Below are positions 1 to 8,346 of a DNA stretch of 64,000 nucleotides, piece by piece. Positions within the stretch are counted from its first letter, which is position 1, and the number at the start of each line of letters is the position of its first letter. The notes under the pieces were generated by a model. It had not been told where the DNA came from. It saw only the letters and a program-made list of their open reading frames with translations, and did not search any database. The stretch lies in NCBI RefSeq assembly GCF_902726545.1, contig NZ_CACVAD010000005.1:62001-126000 (forward strand), read 5' to 3'. The DNA comes from Yersinia artesiana (GTDB lineage: Bacteria; Pseudomonadota; Gammaproteobacteria; Enterobacterales; Enterobacteriaceae). The translations under genes were made by a program, and so were the position numbers.

Positions 1-118
1 CTAAGGTCATCGGCAAAGTTCCCTGAATGTGTAAATTTATGCCACAATACTCTATTGCTAATAGTTGTGCTATGGCTCACAGAATACCGAGCAATTCAGG
101 TCAGAGGCTGCAATCAGC

Positions 119-178
119 TATGTTTTATAAAACCATGATTCACAACATCATGATTTATAAGCTCATGATTTATAACTC
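119..178. repeat. Four tandem 15-bp imperfect repeats upstream of pldB
   Basis: Units start at 119, 134, 149 and 164. The last two units share the 12-base core CATGATTTATAA; the first two are more diverged. The array lies directly before pldB, in the 198 bp at the window edge where I see no conserved gene. Its role is unknown. A 60-codon reading frame (27-209) runs through it and encodes the repeats as pentapeptides beginning with Met, but it is probably not a gene. Confidence 0.6.
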
Positions 179-198
179 ACGCTATATCGAGCCACGCT

Positions 199-1236
199 AT
201 GCCGTTTGATAATCATATGAATAACTGGTTGACCCGCGAAGAGCAATTTGCTGCTTTTGTGAACGGCCCTCTGTTAGACTTTTGGCTGCAGCGGGATGAA
301 GATGAGTTTATGGGGGTTGATAATATTCCCATTCGCTATGTTCGTTTTTGTTCACCACAACATACCCGCGTGGTGGTGGTGGTGCCTGGCCGCATTGAAA
401 GTTACGTTAAATATCCCGAAGTGGCTTATGATCTATTCCAGCAAGGCTATGATGTTATCGTGTTGGATCATCGTGGGCAGGGCCGATCCGGGCGAATACT
501 TGATGATCGTAACCGCGGGCATGTGATCAAATTTGATGATTACATTGAAGATTTTGCGCAGCTGGTGCAGCGTGAAATAACCGGAAGCCATTATCAGCAG
601 TGTTTTGCGTTGGCCCACTCGATGGGGGGGGCGATTCTGACCCGTTATCTGGCGCGAGAGCCGACAGTATTTAATGCTGTAGCGCTCTGCGCACCCATGT
701 TTGGCATCCATTTGCCGATGCCGGGCTGGCTGGCCCACCGAATTGTCGATTGGGCTGAGAAACATCAAAAGCTGCGGGATTACTACGCAATAGGCACCGG
801 GCAGTGGCGGCCATTGCCCTATGTGGTCAATATGCTGACTCACAGTCGCGAACGCTATCGCCGCTATTTGCGCCAATATGCTGACACCCCAGAAATCCGC
901 GTCGGCGGGCCAACCTACCATTGGATCCGTGAAAGCCTGTTGGTGGGGGAGCAAATTATTGCTCAGGCAGACAAAATTACCACACCGGTTCTGTTACTTC
1001 AGGCCAGTGAGGACCGGGTGGTACATAACCCGGCCCACAATGCATTTTCTCAGGCAATGACTCTGGCGGGGCACCCTTGCGAAGGGGGGCAGCCTAAGTT
1101 AATTAAAGGTGCACGCCATGAGATCCTGTTCGAGCGGGACGAGCTGCGTGCCGAGGCGCTAAGCGCCATATTGCGCTTTTTTGCGCAACATCAATCATCA
1201 GTCGGCTCTCAAAACCCCGACACCACCAGAGGTTAG
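199..1236 (+). CDS. pldB: Lysophospholipase L2 (PldB), inner-membrane associated
   Basis: PldB hydrolyses lysophospholipids and is an alpha/beta-hydrolase. The 345-residue product shows the nucleophile elbow AHSMGG with Ser141. A conserved block VVPGRIESYVKY lies near residue 61, HRGQGRSGR near 91, and a C-terminal GARHEILFE holds the likely catalytic His. Length is close to the E. coli protein (340 aa). The start at 199 has a weak Shine-Dalgarno sequence; Met7 (217) aligns better with the E. coli N terminus and is a plausible alternative. yigL follows after 11 bp, so the two are probably cotranscribed, as in E. coli. Confidence 0.93.
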   Translation: MPFDNHMNNWLTREEQFAAFVNGPLLDFWLQRDEDEFMGVDNIPIRYVRFCSPQHTRVVVVVPGRIESYVKYPEVAYDLFQQGYDVIVLDHRGQGRSGRILDDRNRGHVIKFDDYIEDFAQLVQREITGSHYQQCFALAHSMGGAILTRYLAREPTVFNAVALCAPMFGIHLPMPGWLAHRIVDWAEKHQKLRDYYAIGTGQWRPLPYVVNMLTHSRERYRRYLRQYADTPEIRVGGPTYHWIRESLLVGEQIIAQADKITTPVLLLQASEDRVVHNPAHNAFSQAMTLAGHPCEGGQPKLIKGARHEILFERDELRAEALSAILRFFAQHQSSVGSQNPDTTRG

Positions 1237-1247
1237 AACATACCGCT

Positions 1248-2057
1248 ATGTATCATGTTGTTGCTTCCGATTTAGATGGCACCCTGCTATCACCTGACCA
1301 CATACTGACGCCTTATACCAAAGAGACACTTAAGTTGCTGACGCAGCGTGATGTGCACTTTGTGTTTGCGACCGGCCGCCACCATATTGATGTGGCGCAA
1401 ATCCGCGACAATCTGGAGATCAGTGCTTTTATGATAACCTCCAATGGCGCGCGCGTGCACAACACGGCCGGGGAGCTGATTTTCAGCCATAACCTCGATG
1501 CGGATATCGCCCGTGATTTGTACAATATCGAACATCACAATCCAGATATTCTGACCAACGTCTATTTGAATGACGAATGGTACATGAACCGCGAAAGCCC
1601 GGCTCAGGAAGAGTTCTTCCGCGAGTCGGTGTTCAAATATCAAGTGTTCGAACCGGCTTTACTGCCGACCGACGGAGTATGTAAGGTCTACTTTACCTGC
1701 GACGATCATGATAAGTTATTGATTTTGGAAGAAGCTATCAATGCGCGTTGGGGCGATCGGGTAAATGTCAGCTTCTCTTTCCCAACCTGTCTGGAAGTGA
1801 TGGGCGGTGGTGTTTCCAAGGGCCACGCACTTGAGCAAGTCGCTAAAATCATTGGTTATTCATTGAAAGAATGTATCGCGTTTGGCGATGGTATGAATGA
1901 TTTGGAAATGCTCTCTATGTCGGGCAAGGGCTGCATTATGCGCGATGCTCATCAGCGCCTAAAAGATATGTTGCCGAATCTGGAAGTGATTGGTTCTAAT
2001 GCCGATGACGCTGTGCCGCATTATTTGCGCAAAATGTTCTTAGGTACTGATAAATAA
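1248..2057 (+). CDS. yigL: HAD-family sugar/pyridoxal phosphatase YigL
   Basis: This is a 269-residue Cof-type HAD hydrolase. Motif I is DLDGT (residues 8-12, with nucleophile Asp8 and Asp10), a conserved Lys lies at KGHAL (about 191), and the acidic motif GDGMND is at 213-218. E. coli YigL dephosphorylates pyridoxal 5'-phosphate and sugar phosphates. The gene follows pldB by 11 bp. In E. coli the next gene is yigM, but here yigM lies 38 kb further on, after a block of glp, fts, liv and ugp genes. Confidence 0.92.
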   Translation: MYHVVASDLDGTLLSPDHILTPYTKETLKLLTQRDVHFVFATGRHHIDVAQIRDNLEISAFMITSNGARVHNTAGELIFSHNLDADIARDLYNIEHHNPDILTNVYLNDEWYMNRESPAQEEFFRESVFKYQVFEPALLPTDGVCKVYFTCDDHDKLLILEEAINARWGDRVNVSFSFPTCLEVMGGGVSKGHALEQVAKIIGYSLKECIAFGDGMNDLEMLSMSGKGCIMRDAHQRLKDMLPNLEVIGSNADDAVPHYLRKMFLGTDK

Positions 2058-2073
2058 AGAATTGATTGCAGTG

Positions 2074-2107
2074 AAAAAATGGCGAACTGTAGATGAGTTC
2101 GCCATTT
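2074..2107. terminator. Hairpin downstream of yigL, probably serving both strands
   Basis: A perfect 12-bp stem (AAATGGCGAACT at 2077-2088 pairing with 2096-2107) has a 7-nt loop. On the minus strand the stem runs into six T residues, so it also fits a terminator for glpT-glpQ; the palindromic repeat at 2112-2272 then lies between glpQ and its terminator. Confidence 0.65.
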
Positions 2108-2111
2108 GAGA

Positions 2112-2272
2112 TTAATGAAAAAGTGCCCGTATCGGTGAAAACAGGCAGATCGTAAAGACGCCGTAAACCCGTCCCTGGGGGCTCGAGCCGCGCCTTCCCT
2201 GGCGCGGACGCTTTACTCTTCTACCTGCCTTCACCTTGCAAGATCGGGTTGTCGGAGTTTGTCAGTAGTCTG
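2112..2272 (+). repeat. 161-bp palindromic miniature element, copy 1 (YPAL-type)
   Basis: This is the first of four copies of the same length; the others are at 9630-9790, 47426-47586 and 62053-62213. The ends are TTAATGAAAAA (TTAATGACAAA in the other copies) and TTTGTCAGTAGTCTG. The inverted termini are GACAAA/TTTGTC, and the interior holds a GGCTCGAGCC palindrome and a CCGCGCC/GGCGCGG stem. There is no coding capacity. It sits in the convergent gap between yigL and glpQ. I assign the family name from memory of Yersinia repeats. Confidence 0.85.
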
Positions 2273-2283
2273 ACTTTCCTATT

Positions 2284-2315
2284 TTAAGTTATCTCAGATG
2301 TTAAGTTATCTCAGA
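2284..2315. repeat. Direct duplication of a 15-bp sequence (17-bp period)
   Basis: TTAAGTTATCTCAGA occurs at 2284-2298 and again at 2301-2315, separated by TG. It lies between the palindromic repeat and the glpQ stop codon. No function is apparent. Confidence 0.7.
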
Positions 2316-2323
2316 CAAGTCAC

Positions 2324-3430
2324 TTACTGGTGCTGTCCTTGTTTTTGCAGGAATTGCACACCTTTATCTGGGAAATCGGTAAATACCCCGTCAACCCCGG
2401 CCTGATTGTAGATAATATCAAACAGTTGGTTCACGTCAGTGGCGTATTTAGGCAACTTGTCAGCACGGATGGTGAAAGGGTGAACCATCATATTGTTGGC
2501 ATGTGCTTCTTTCACCATATTGGTCAGCTTGATATTATTTGGCGTCGAGGTTTCTACCACCAGCATATGATAGTCAGGGCCGATGCCGTCGGCATATTGC
2601 GCGACTTGCTTCATTGCTCCCGGTTTGAACATCCAGTCATAGCTGTAATTAACCCACTTGCCATCAGGTTTCTGTTCGTAAGTCTCATTCCAGTCAGTAT
2701 AAGCCACCAGTTGAACCAGTTTCAGGTCCATACCCATCTTCGGTTCCAGCTCATTCTTGATGCGTTTTAATTCATTGGCATCAAAGCATTGCAGATAGAC
2801 TTTATCGGATTTAGTGGTGTAACCATACTGCTTCAACACTTCCAACACCTTGGTGGAAATGTCTTTCCCTTCCTGTTTATGGAACCACGGCGCTTTGATT
2901 TCAGGATAGATACCGATGTTCTTACCGGTCGAATGATTCAGCCCCTGAACAAATTCAATCTCTTCCTGGAAGGTGTGCACACGGAAGTCAGATTTGCCCA
3001 TCGGGAAGCGGCCCGGATAGCTCTGTACTTTTTTACCCTCTTTATCAATATCAAAGCCTTCGGTAAATTTCAGTGACTTGATTTCCGGTAAGGTAAAGTC
3101 AATGGCGTAATAGCGACCATCTTTGCGGGCGCGGTCTGGGAAGCGCTCAGCGACATCGGTCACGCGATCCAGATAATGGTCGTGCAGCACCACCAACTCA
3201 TTATCTTTGGTCATCACCAAGTCTTGTTCAAGATAATCAGCGCCTTGTGCATAAGCCATAGCTTTGGCTGGCAGTGAGTGCTCAGGTAAATAGCCGCTGG
3301 CACCGCGGTGCGCGATAACCACTTTATCGGCTGATTTATCTTTGGCTACGGGTTCTGCCGCATGCGCTATGCCGGCGACTGAGGATGCCAGAATCATACT
3401 TGCTACCAGTGACTTCAGATGGGTTTTCAT
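2324..3430 (-). CDS. glpQ: Periplasmic glycerophosphodiester phosphodiesterase GlpQ
   Basis: GlpQ cleaves glycerophosphodiesters in the periplasm to glycerol-3-phosphate, which GlpT imports. The 368-residue product has a signal peptide of about 24 residues ending in AHA. The GDPD active-site block HRGASGYLPEH spans 41-51, and an EQDLVMTKD acidic block and KAPWFHK follow. I chose the Met at 3430. A longer frame to 3457 adds nine residues that run toward the ERIC element at 3446-3572 and would spoil the signal peptide. glpT lies upstream on the same strand, but a terminator-like hairpin and the ERIC separate the two genes. Confidence 0.94.
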   Translation of the reverse strand: MKTHLKSLVASMILASSVAGIAHAAEPVAKDKSADKVVIAHRGASGYLPEHSLPAKAMAYAQGADYLEQDLVMTKDNELVVLHDHYLDRVTDVAERFPDRARKDGRYYAIDFTLPEIKSLKFTEGFDIDKEGKKVQSYPGRFPMGKSDFRVHTFQEEIEFVQGLNHSTGKNIGIYPEIKAPWFHKQEGKDISTKVLEVLKQYGYTTKSDKVYLQCFDANELKRIKNELEPKMGMDLKLVQLVAYTDWNETYEQKPDGKWVNYSYDWMFKPGAMKQVAQYADGIGPDYHMLVVETSTPNNIKLTNMVKEAHANNMMVHPFTIRADKLPKYATDVNQLFDIIYNQAGVDGVFTDFPDKGVQFLQKQGQHQ

Positions 3431-3445
3431 TGATATTGCTCCATT

Positions 3446-3572
3446 TATACCCGTCATCTTTCAAGCCGCAGATGTGTTGGCTACGCTCGTTAACCCGAAT
3501 CACTGACTGGTGTCAGCTCATCGGGATTATCTTGCTTGCCGCCTTCCTGCAACTTGAAATCTATTGGGTATA
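3446..3572 (-). repeat. ERIC element (127 bp) between glpT and glpQ
   Basis: The element runs from TATACCCGTC to TTGGGTATA and is exactly 127 bp. Its internal halves are complementary (TTTCAAGCCGCAGATGTG against CTGCAACTTGAAAT). The copy at 45502-45628 is in the opposite orientation and has the same length. It ends 15 bp upstream of the glpQ start codon, so it would be transcribed in any glpTQ message. Confidence 0.88.
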
Positions 3573-3584
3573 TAGGGTAGGGGT

Positions 3585-3629
3585 AAAAAAGGCTGTGTCG
3601 CTATTAATCCATAGATAACGGCACAGCCT
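3585..3629 (-). terminator. Terminator or attenuator after glpT
   Basis: On the minus strand GGCTGTGCCG pairs with CGACACAGCC (with a bulge/wobble) across an 18-nt loop. The stem is followed directly by TTTTTT. It lies 37 bp past the glpT stop codon and before the ERIC, so glpQ may receive only part of the glpT transcript. Confidence 0.7.
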
Positions 3630-3666
3630 GTAAGCTACTTAATCATTAGGATACAAATTTATGATC

Positions 3667-5031
3667 CTATTTTTTATCCATCTCGGCCTGTCTTGCCAGT
3701 TCTTCGTGATGTTTTTTCTCGCTGAACATCACCACAATCAATAACAGAACCGCCAGGATGCTACCGCCAATCATGACCATAAAGCCGCCGTCCCAACCGA
3801 AGTAGTCAACGGTGTAACCGACGATGGCACTGGCCGCGACCGAACCGCCCAGATAGCCGAACAAGCCGGTGAAGCCTGCTGCGGTACCTGCTGCTTTTTT
3901 CGGTGCTAATTCAAGGGCATGTAAGCCAATTAACATCACCGGGCCGTAAATCAGGAAGCCGATGGTGATCATACAGGCCATATCGATACCAGGGTTACCC
4001 ACCGGGTTTAGCCAGTAAATGATGGTCGCGATAGTCACCAGAGTCATAAAGAACACACCGGTAGCACCACGGTTACCTTTAAACACTTTGTCGGACATCC
4101 AACCACACAGTAGCGTCCCTGGAATACCAGCGTATTCATACAGGAAATAAGCCCATGAGGATTTATCCAGCGCGAAGTGTTTTACTTCTTTCAGGTAGGT
4201 TGGTGACCAGTCGAGGATGCCGTAACGCAGCAAATAAACAAAAACGTTAGCAATCGCGATATACCATAACAGCTTGTTTGGCAGAATGTATTGCATGAAG
4301 ATTTGCTTCGCCGTCAGCTCTTCTTCCGCTTCTTCGCTATAGTCATCCGGATAGTCGTTTTTGTACTCTTCAATCGGAGGTAAACCCACAGATTGTGGGG
4401 TGTCACGCATCAAACCAAAGACAATCAATGCCACCAAAATGGCACCGAATGCTGGCATATAGAGCGCGGCTTTCCAGTCGTTAAACCATGCCATCCCCAG
4501 CAAGAACAGCAATGGCGGCAAGCCACCACCCACGTTATGGGCGCAGTTCCAGATAGAAACAATGCCGCCACGTTCTTTCTTCGACCACCAGTGCACCATG
4601 GTACGGCCACATGGCGGCCACCCCATACCCTGGAACCAGCCGCATAAGAACAATAGCACGAACATGACTGCGATACTGGATGTTGCCCAAGGCACAAAGC
4701 CCATAAACAGCATCACGGCAGCGGCGAGAATCAAACCGGCGGAGAGGAACACCCGTGGGTTAGACCGGTCAGAAACCGAACCCATGATGAATTTTGAGAA
4801 GCCGTAAGCAATAGAAATACCGGATAGTGCGAAACCCAGATCCCCACGAGAGAATCCTTGTTCGATCAAATACGGCATGGCCAGAGTAAAGTTTTTACGC
4901 ACCAGATAGTAGGCTGCGTAACCGAAAAATATACCCATGAAGATTTGCCAGCGTAAGCGGCGGTAAGTGGGGTCGACCTGGTCTGCGGGAAGCCGTGCCA
5001 CATGTGGCGCGGGCTTAAAAATACTCAACAT
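3667..5031 (-). CDS. glpT: Glycerol-3-phosphate:phosphate antiporter GlpT
   Basis: GlpT is an inner-membrane major-facilitator antiporter that imports glycerol-3-phosphate in exchange for phosphate, and also admits fosfomycin. The 454-residue product has twelve hydrophobic segments, the organophosphate-antiporter N-terminal block [12 protein letters not shown] (containing the substrate-binding Arg) and [19 protein letters not shown]. The central cytoplasmic loop (about 220-245) is acidic. The start is supported by GGAGGC on the minus strand. The gene diverges from glpA; the 395-bp gap holds a CRP site and GlpR-like operators. Confidence 0.96.
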   Translation of the reverse strand: MLSIFKPAPHVARLPADQVDPTYRRLRWQIFMGIFFGYAAYYLVRKNFTLAMPYLIEQGFSRGDLGFALSGISIAYGFSKFIMGSVSDRSNPRVFLSAGLILAAAVMLFMGFVPWATSSIAVMFVLLFLCGWFQGMGWPPCGRTMVHWWSKKERGGIVSIWNCAHNVGGGLPPLLFLLGMAWFNDWKAALYMPAFGAILVALIVFGLMRDTPQSVGLPPIEEYKNDYPDDYSEEAEEELTAKQIFMQYILPNKLLWYIAIANVFVYLLRYGILDWSPTYLKEVKHFALDKSSWAYFLYEYAGIPGTLLCGWMSDKVFKGNRGATGVFFMTLVTIATIIYWLNPVGNPGIDMACMITIGFLIYGPVMLIGLHALELAPKKAAGTAAGFTGLFGYLGGSVAASAIVGYTVDYFGWDGGFMVMIGGSILAVLLLIVVMFSEKKHHEELARQAEMDKK

Positions 5032-5134
5032 AAGTGCCTCCGATGGCTTTTTGTTGTTTTTGACTCCGGTATAGCCTGATATCTATCCGTTTGTTAAGGG
5101 CTGCCGGTAGTTAAACGGCGAAGCTACAGTCGTT

Positions 5135-5154
5135 TATGTTCCATAACGAGCACC
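5135..5154. promoter_or_regulatory. GlpR operator-like sequence upstream of glpT
   Basis: TATGTTCCATAACGAGCACC resembles the GlpR half-site arrangement (ATGTTCG-WTAW-CGAACAT) with substitutions. A second GlpR-like stretch with repeated TTTCG/TTCG is seen at about 5316-5335, near glpA. Both calls rest on family knowledge and eye matching. Confidence 0.45.
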
Positions 5155-5274
5155 ATGCTAGATAAATTCACTGAACTTATCTGTGAGTAATGGCGCATTT
5201 GTTACAGTTATATGAACGCGGCGGCAATTTTGAGCGATTGGTTAACATTTTGAAACCGGTAATGACAAATTACC

Positions 5275-5290
5275 TGTGACTTTGATCACA
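5275..5290. promoter_or_regulatory. CRP-binding site between glpT and glpA
   Basis: TGTGACTTTGATCACA matches the CRP consensus TGTGA-N6-TCACA perfectly. Its location between the divergent glpT and glpA genes fits the cAMP-CRP activation known for the glp regulon. Confidence 0.85.
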
Positions 5291-5426
5291 ATCATGGTTT
5301 TTAAACACCATATTACTTTCGTTTTTCGTTCGTTTTTGTTCCTTATCAAACAATAACCATAAAGACTGTGGCTCAATAGATTCATAATTAGCCGCCAGGC
5401 GGCTGTCTGATAATGTGGGGTCTTTC

Positions 5427-7082
5427 ATGACGAACAGTTCTCCTTACACAGAAACGGATGTCATCATCATTGGTGGTGGTGCGACCGGTGCCGGGATTGC
5501 CCGAGACTGCGCCCGACGGGGTTTGGCTTGTACGCTCTTGGAGCGGCACGACATTGCCACTGGTGCTACTGGCCGCAATCATGGCTTATTACACAGTGGT
5601 GCGCGTTATGCTGTGACTGACGGTGAGTCCGCGCGTGAATGTATTGAAGAAAACCGGATACTGAAACGTATTGCCCGCCATTGTATTGAGCAAACCGATG
5701 GCTTGTTTATCACCTTGCCGGAAGACTCCCTCGACTATCAGGAACAATTTATTGCCCGCTGCCAGGAGGCGGGGATCGAGGCTGAAGCCATTGATCCCAA
5801 ACAAGCATTACGGCTTGAACCTGCCGCGAACCCTGCGCTGATTGCGGCCGTGCGGGTACCTGATGGCACTGTTGACCCCTTCCGCTTAACCGCCGCCAAT
5901 ATGTTGGATGCCCGTGAGCACGGAGCCAATGTGTTGACTTATCACGAAGTTATCGGCTTATTGCGCCACAGTGACCGGGTAAGTGGCGTGCGCGTTTTCG
6001 ATCATAAAAATCAGCGCCAATATGATATTCATGCGCAAATCGTCGTGAATGCGGCGGGGATCTGGGGTCAGCACATTGCTGAATACGCCGATCTTCGCAT
6101 TCGCATGTTCCCCGCCAAAGGCGCGCTGTTGATCCTGGGACATCGGATCAACAACATGGTGATCAACCGCTGCCGTAAACCCGCAGATGCCGACATTCTG
6201 GTGCCGGGCGATACCATTTCACTGATTGGCACCACCTCCACCCATATTGAATATGACCAGATAGACAATATGGTCGTAACGGCACAAGAGGTGGATACCT
6301 TAATTCGCGAAGGCTCCAAACTGTCGCCGCAACTGGCGCAAACGCGCATTTTGCGTGCTTATGCCGGGGTTCGACCACTGGTTGCCAGTGATGATGATCC
6401 TTCCGGGCGCAATGTGAGTCGCGGCATTGTATTACTCGATCACGCCAGCCGCGATGGGCTGGAAGGCTTTATCACCATCACCGGTGGCAAGTTGATGACC
6501 TACCGGCTGATGGCCGAATGGGCAACGGATAAAGTATGTGAAAAGCTGGGCGTGACAGCGGCTTGCACTACAGCCCAAGAGCCACTTCCTGGTTCACAGC
6601 AATCAGCCGAGCAAACGCTCAGCAAAGTAATTTCTTTACCTGCCAGTATCCGTGGCTCGGCGGTTTATCGTCATGGTGACCGTGCGACACAGTTATTGGC
6701 AGGAAACCGCCTGGACAACAGTTTAGTGTGTGAATGTGAAGCGGTGACGGCCGGTGAAGTGCGCTATGCCATTGAATCATTGTCGGTTAATAACCTGCTG
6801 GATCTACGTCGTCGCACCCGGGTTGGCATGGGGACTTGTCAGGGTGAGCTTTGTGCTTGCCGGGCAGCGGGTTTACTCAGCCGCTTTAAAGTGACCACGC
6901 CGCAGCAATCCCGTGAACAGCTTAGGCAGTTTTTGAATGAGCGCTGGAAAGGTGTGCGCCCGATAGCATGGGGTGACGCCTTGCGGGAAAGCGAGTTTAC
7001 CCATTGGGTTTATCAAGGGCTTTGTGGCTTGGATGACAGCCCGAATACGGCCAATGTTCAGGAGAAACCAGATGAAATTTGA
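5427..7082 (+). CDS. glpA: Anaerobic glycerol-3-phosphate dehydrogenase, catalytic subunit A
   Basis: GlpA oxidises glycerol-3-phosphate to dihydroxyacetone phosphate during anaerobic growth, within the GlpABC complex. The 551-residue protein begins with an FAD-binding motif IIIGGGATGAG (residues 13-23) and contains RHDIATGATGRNHGLLHSG. The C terminus has the Cys-rich CECEAV and GTCQGELCACRA motifs expected for a [2Fe-2S] BFD-type domain. The ATG at 5427 was chosen over a GTG at 5415 on homology. glpB overlaps its 3' end by 11 bp. Confidence 0.96.
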   Translation: MTNSSPYTETDVIIIGGGATGAGIARDCARRGLACTLLERHDIATGATGRNHGLLHSGARYAVTDGESARECIEENRILKRIARHCIEQTDGLFITLPEDSLDYQEQFIARCQEAGIEAEAIDPKQALRLEPAANPALIAAVRVPDGTVDPFRLTAANMLDAREHGANVLTYHEVIGLLRHSDRVSGVRVFDHKNQRQYDIHAQIVVNAAGIWGQHIAEYADLRIRMFPAKGALLILGHRINNMVINRCRKPADADILVPGDTISLIGTTSTHIEYDQIDNMVVTAQEVDTLIREGSKLSPQLAQTRILRAYAGVRPLVASDDDPSGRNVSRGIVLLDHASRDGLEGFITITGGKLMTYRLMAEWATDKVCEKLGVTAACTTAQEPLPGSQQSAEQTLSKVISLPASIRGSAVYRHGDRATQLLAGNRLDNSLVCECEAVTAGEVRYAIESLSVNNLLDLRRRTRVGMGTCQGELCACRAAGLLSRFKVTTPQQSREQLRQFLNERWKGVRPIAWGDALRESEFTHWVYQGLCGLDDSPNTANVQEKPDEI

Positions 7083-8346
7083 TGTGATTATCATCGGTGG
7101 TGGATTAGCTGGGCTGGTGTGCGGTATCCGCCTCGCCGAACAAGGTAAATATTGCGCGATTGTCAGCGCCGGTCAAAATGCGCTGCATTTCTCTTCTGGC
7201 TCTTTGGATCTCTTGGCGAAATTACCTAATGGGCAGGCGGTTAGTCAGCCACTTTCTGCACTTGAAACGCTAGCAGAGTTAGCGCCGGAGCACCCTTATA
7301 GCAAGATGGGGCAAACCGGTCAGGTGGGTGAGTTGGCGCAACAAGCCGAGTCTCTGCTAAGCCGCTGCGGCCTGAATCTGGTTGGCAGTGCGGCCAAAAA
7401 CCACCTGCGCCTGACGCCGATGGGCAACTGTCGACCCACATGGCTCAGCCCAGCGGATATTCCGATTGCACCATTAGAAGGCCCGTTACCTTGGCAAAAA
7501 GTGGCGGTGGTTGGTATTGAGGGATTCCTCGATTTTCAGCCGCAGATGGTCGCCAGTGCCTTGCAGGAACAGGGTATTGAAGTCACAGCAGATTATCTTC
7601 ATTTACCGGCACTGGACCGTTTACGCGATAACCCTAGCGAATTCCGCGCGGTGAATATTGCGCGTGTACTAGATCAACCCGAAAACTTGCAACCGCTGGC
7701 CGATGAGCTGGCTCGTTTGTCATCTACCGCAGAAATGATTTTGCTGCCAGCATGCATCGGGCTGGATGAATCCGCGCCATTGGACGCACTACGTGCGGCG
7801 GTTGGTAAACCGATTCAATTGTTGCCGACACTGCCGCCGTCATTACTCGGCATGCGCTTACATCAAGCGCTACGCCACCGTTTCCAGCAATTAGGCGGCA
7901 TTGTCATGCCGGGTGATGCGGTATTGCGTGCCGAACTGGTGGGGAACCGAATTACCGGACTGTATAGCCGTAATCATGGTGATATTCCACTGCGTGCGGC
8001 TCAGATGGTGCTGGCGAGTGGCAGTTTCTTCAGTAATGGGCTGGTAGCAACCTTTGAGCATGTCTATGAGCCAATACTGGATCTGGATATTTTATCGCTA
8101 CCCAACCGCGCAGACTGGAGCAACAGCAATATGTTTGCGCCGCAACCTTATCTGCAATTTGGCGTCAACACTGATAACCGGCTACGGGCGCTGCGCGGGG
8201 GAGTTGCGCTGGATAACCTGCATGTTATTGGCGCGGTGCTCGGAGGATACGATCCGCTGCAACAGGGCTGTGGCGCGGGCGTTTCTCTCACCAGTGCCTT
8301 GTTTGTAGCAGAGCAGATTGTCAGCGCTATGGAGGTGACATTATGA
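7072..8346 (+). CDS. glpB: Anaerobic glycerol-3-phosphate dehydrogenase subunit B
   Basis: GlpB is the second flavoprotein subunit of the anaerobic dehydrogenase and passes electrons to membrane-bound GlpC. The 424-residue protein starts MKFDVIIIGGGLAGLVCG, with a Rossmann dinucleotide motif, and has a C-terminal GAVLGGYDPLQQGCGAG typical of GlpB flavoproteins. The ATG at 7072 has AGGAGA upstream and overlaps the glpA stop by 11 bp; an in-frame upstream extension inside glpA is not used. It overlaps glpC by 4 bp (ATGA). Confidence 0.95.
   Translation: MKFDVIIIGGGLAGLVCGIRLAEQGKYCAIVSAGQNALHFSSGSLDLLAKLPNGQAVSQPLSALETLAELAPEHPYSKMGQTGQVGELAQQAESLLSRCGLNLVGSAAKNHLRLTPMGNCRPTWLSPADIPIAPLEGPLPWQKVAVVGIEGFLDFQPQMVASALQEQGIEVTADYLHLPALDRLRDNPSEFRAVNIARVLDQPENLQPLADELARLSSTAEMILLPACIGLDESAPLDALRAAVGKPIQLLPTLPPSLLGMRLHQALRHRFQQLGGIVMPGDAVLRAELVGNRITGLYSRNHGDIPLRAAQMVLASGSFFSNGLVATFEHVYEPILDLDILSLPNRADWSNSNMFAPQPYLQFGVNTDNRLRALRGGVALDNLHVIGAVLGGYDPLQQGCGAGVSLTSALFVAEQIVSAMEVTL

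Noticed and set aside
433-954. 173-codon reading frame on the minus strand
   Set aside because: It lies opposite pldB, has no recognisable domain, and the plus-strand gene has strong family motifs throughout.
2112-2272. Structured small RNA gene at palindromic repeat copy 1
   Set aside because: The same 161-bp unit recurs three more times at unrelated intergenic sites in both orientations, which fits a mobile miniature element better than an RNA gene.
2284-2315. CRISPR-like direct repeats
   Set aside because: Only two 15-bp copies with a 2-bp gap; no spacers and no cas genes.
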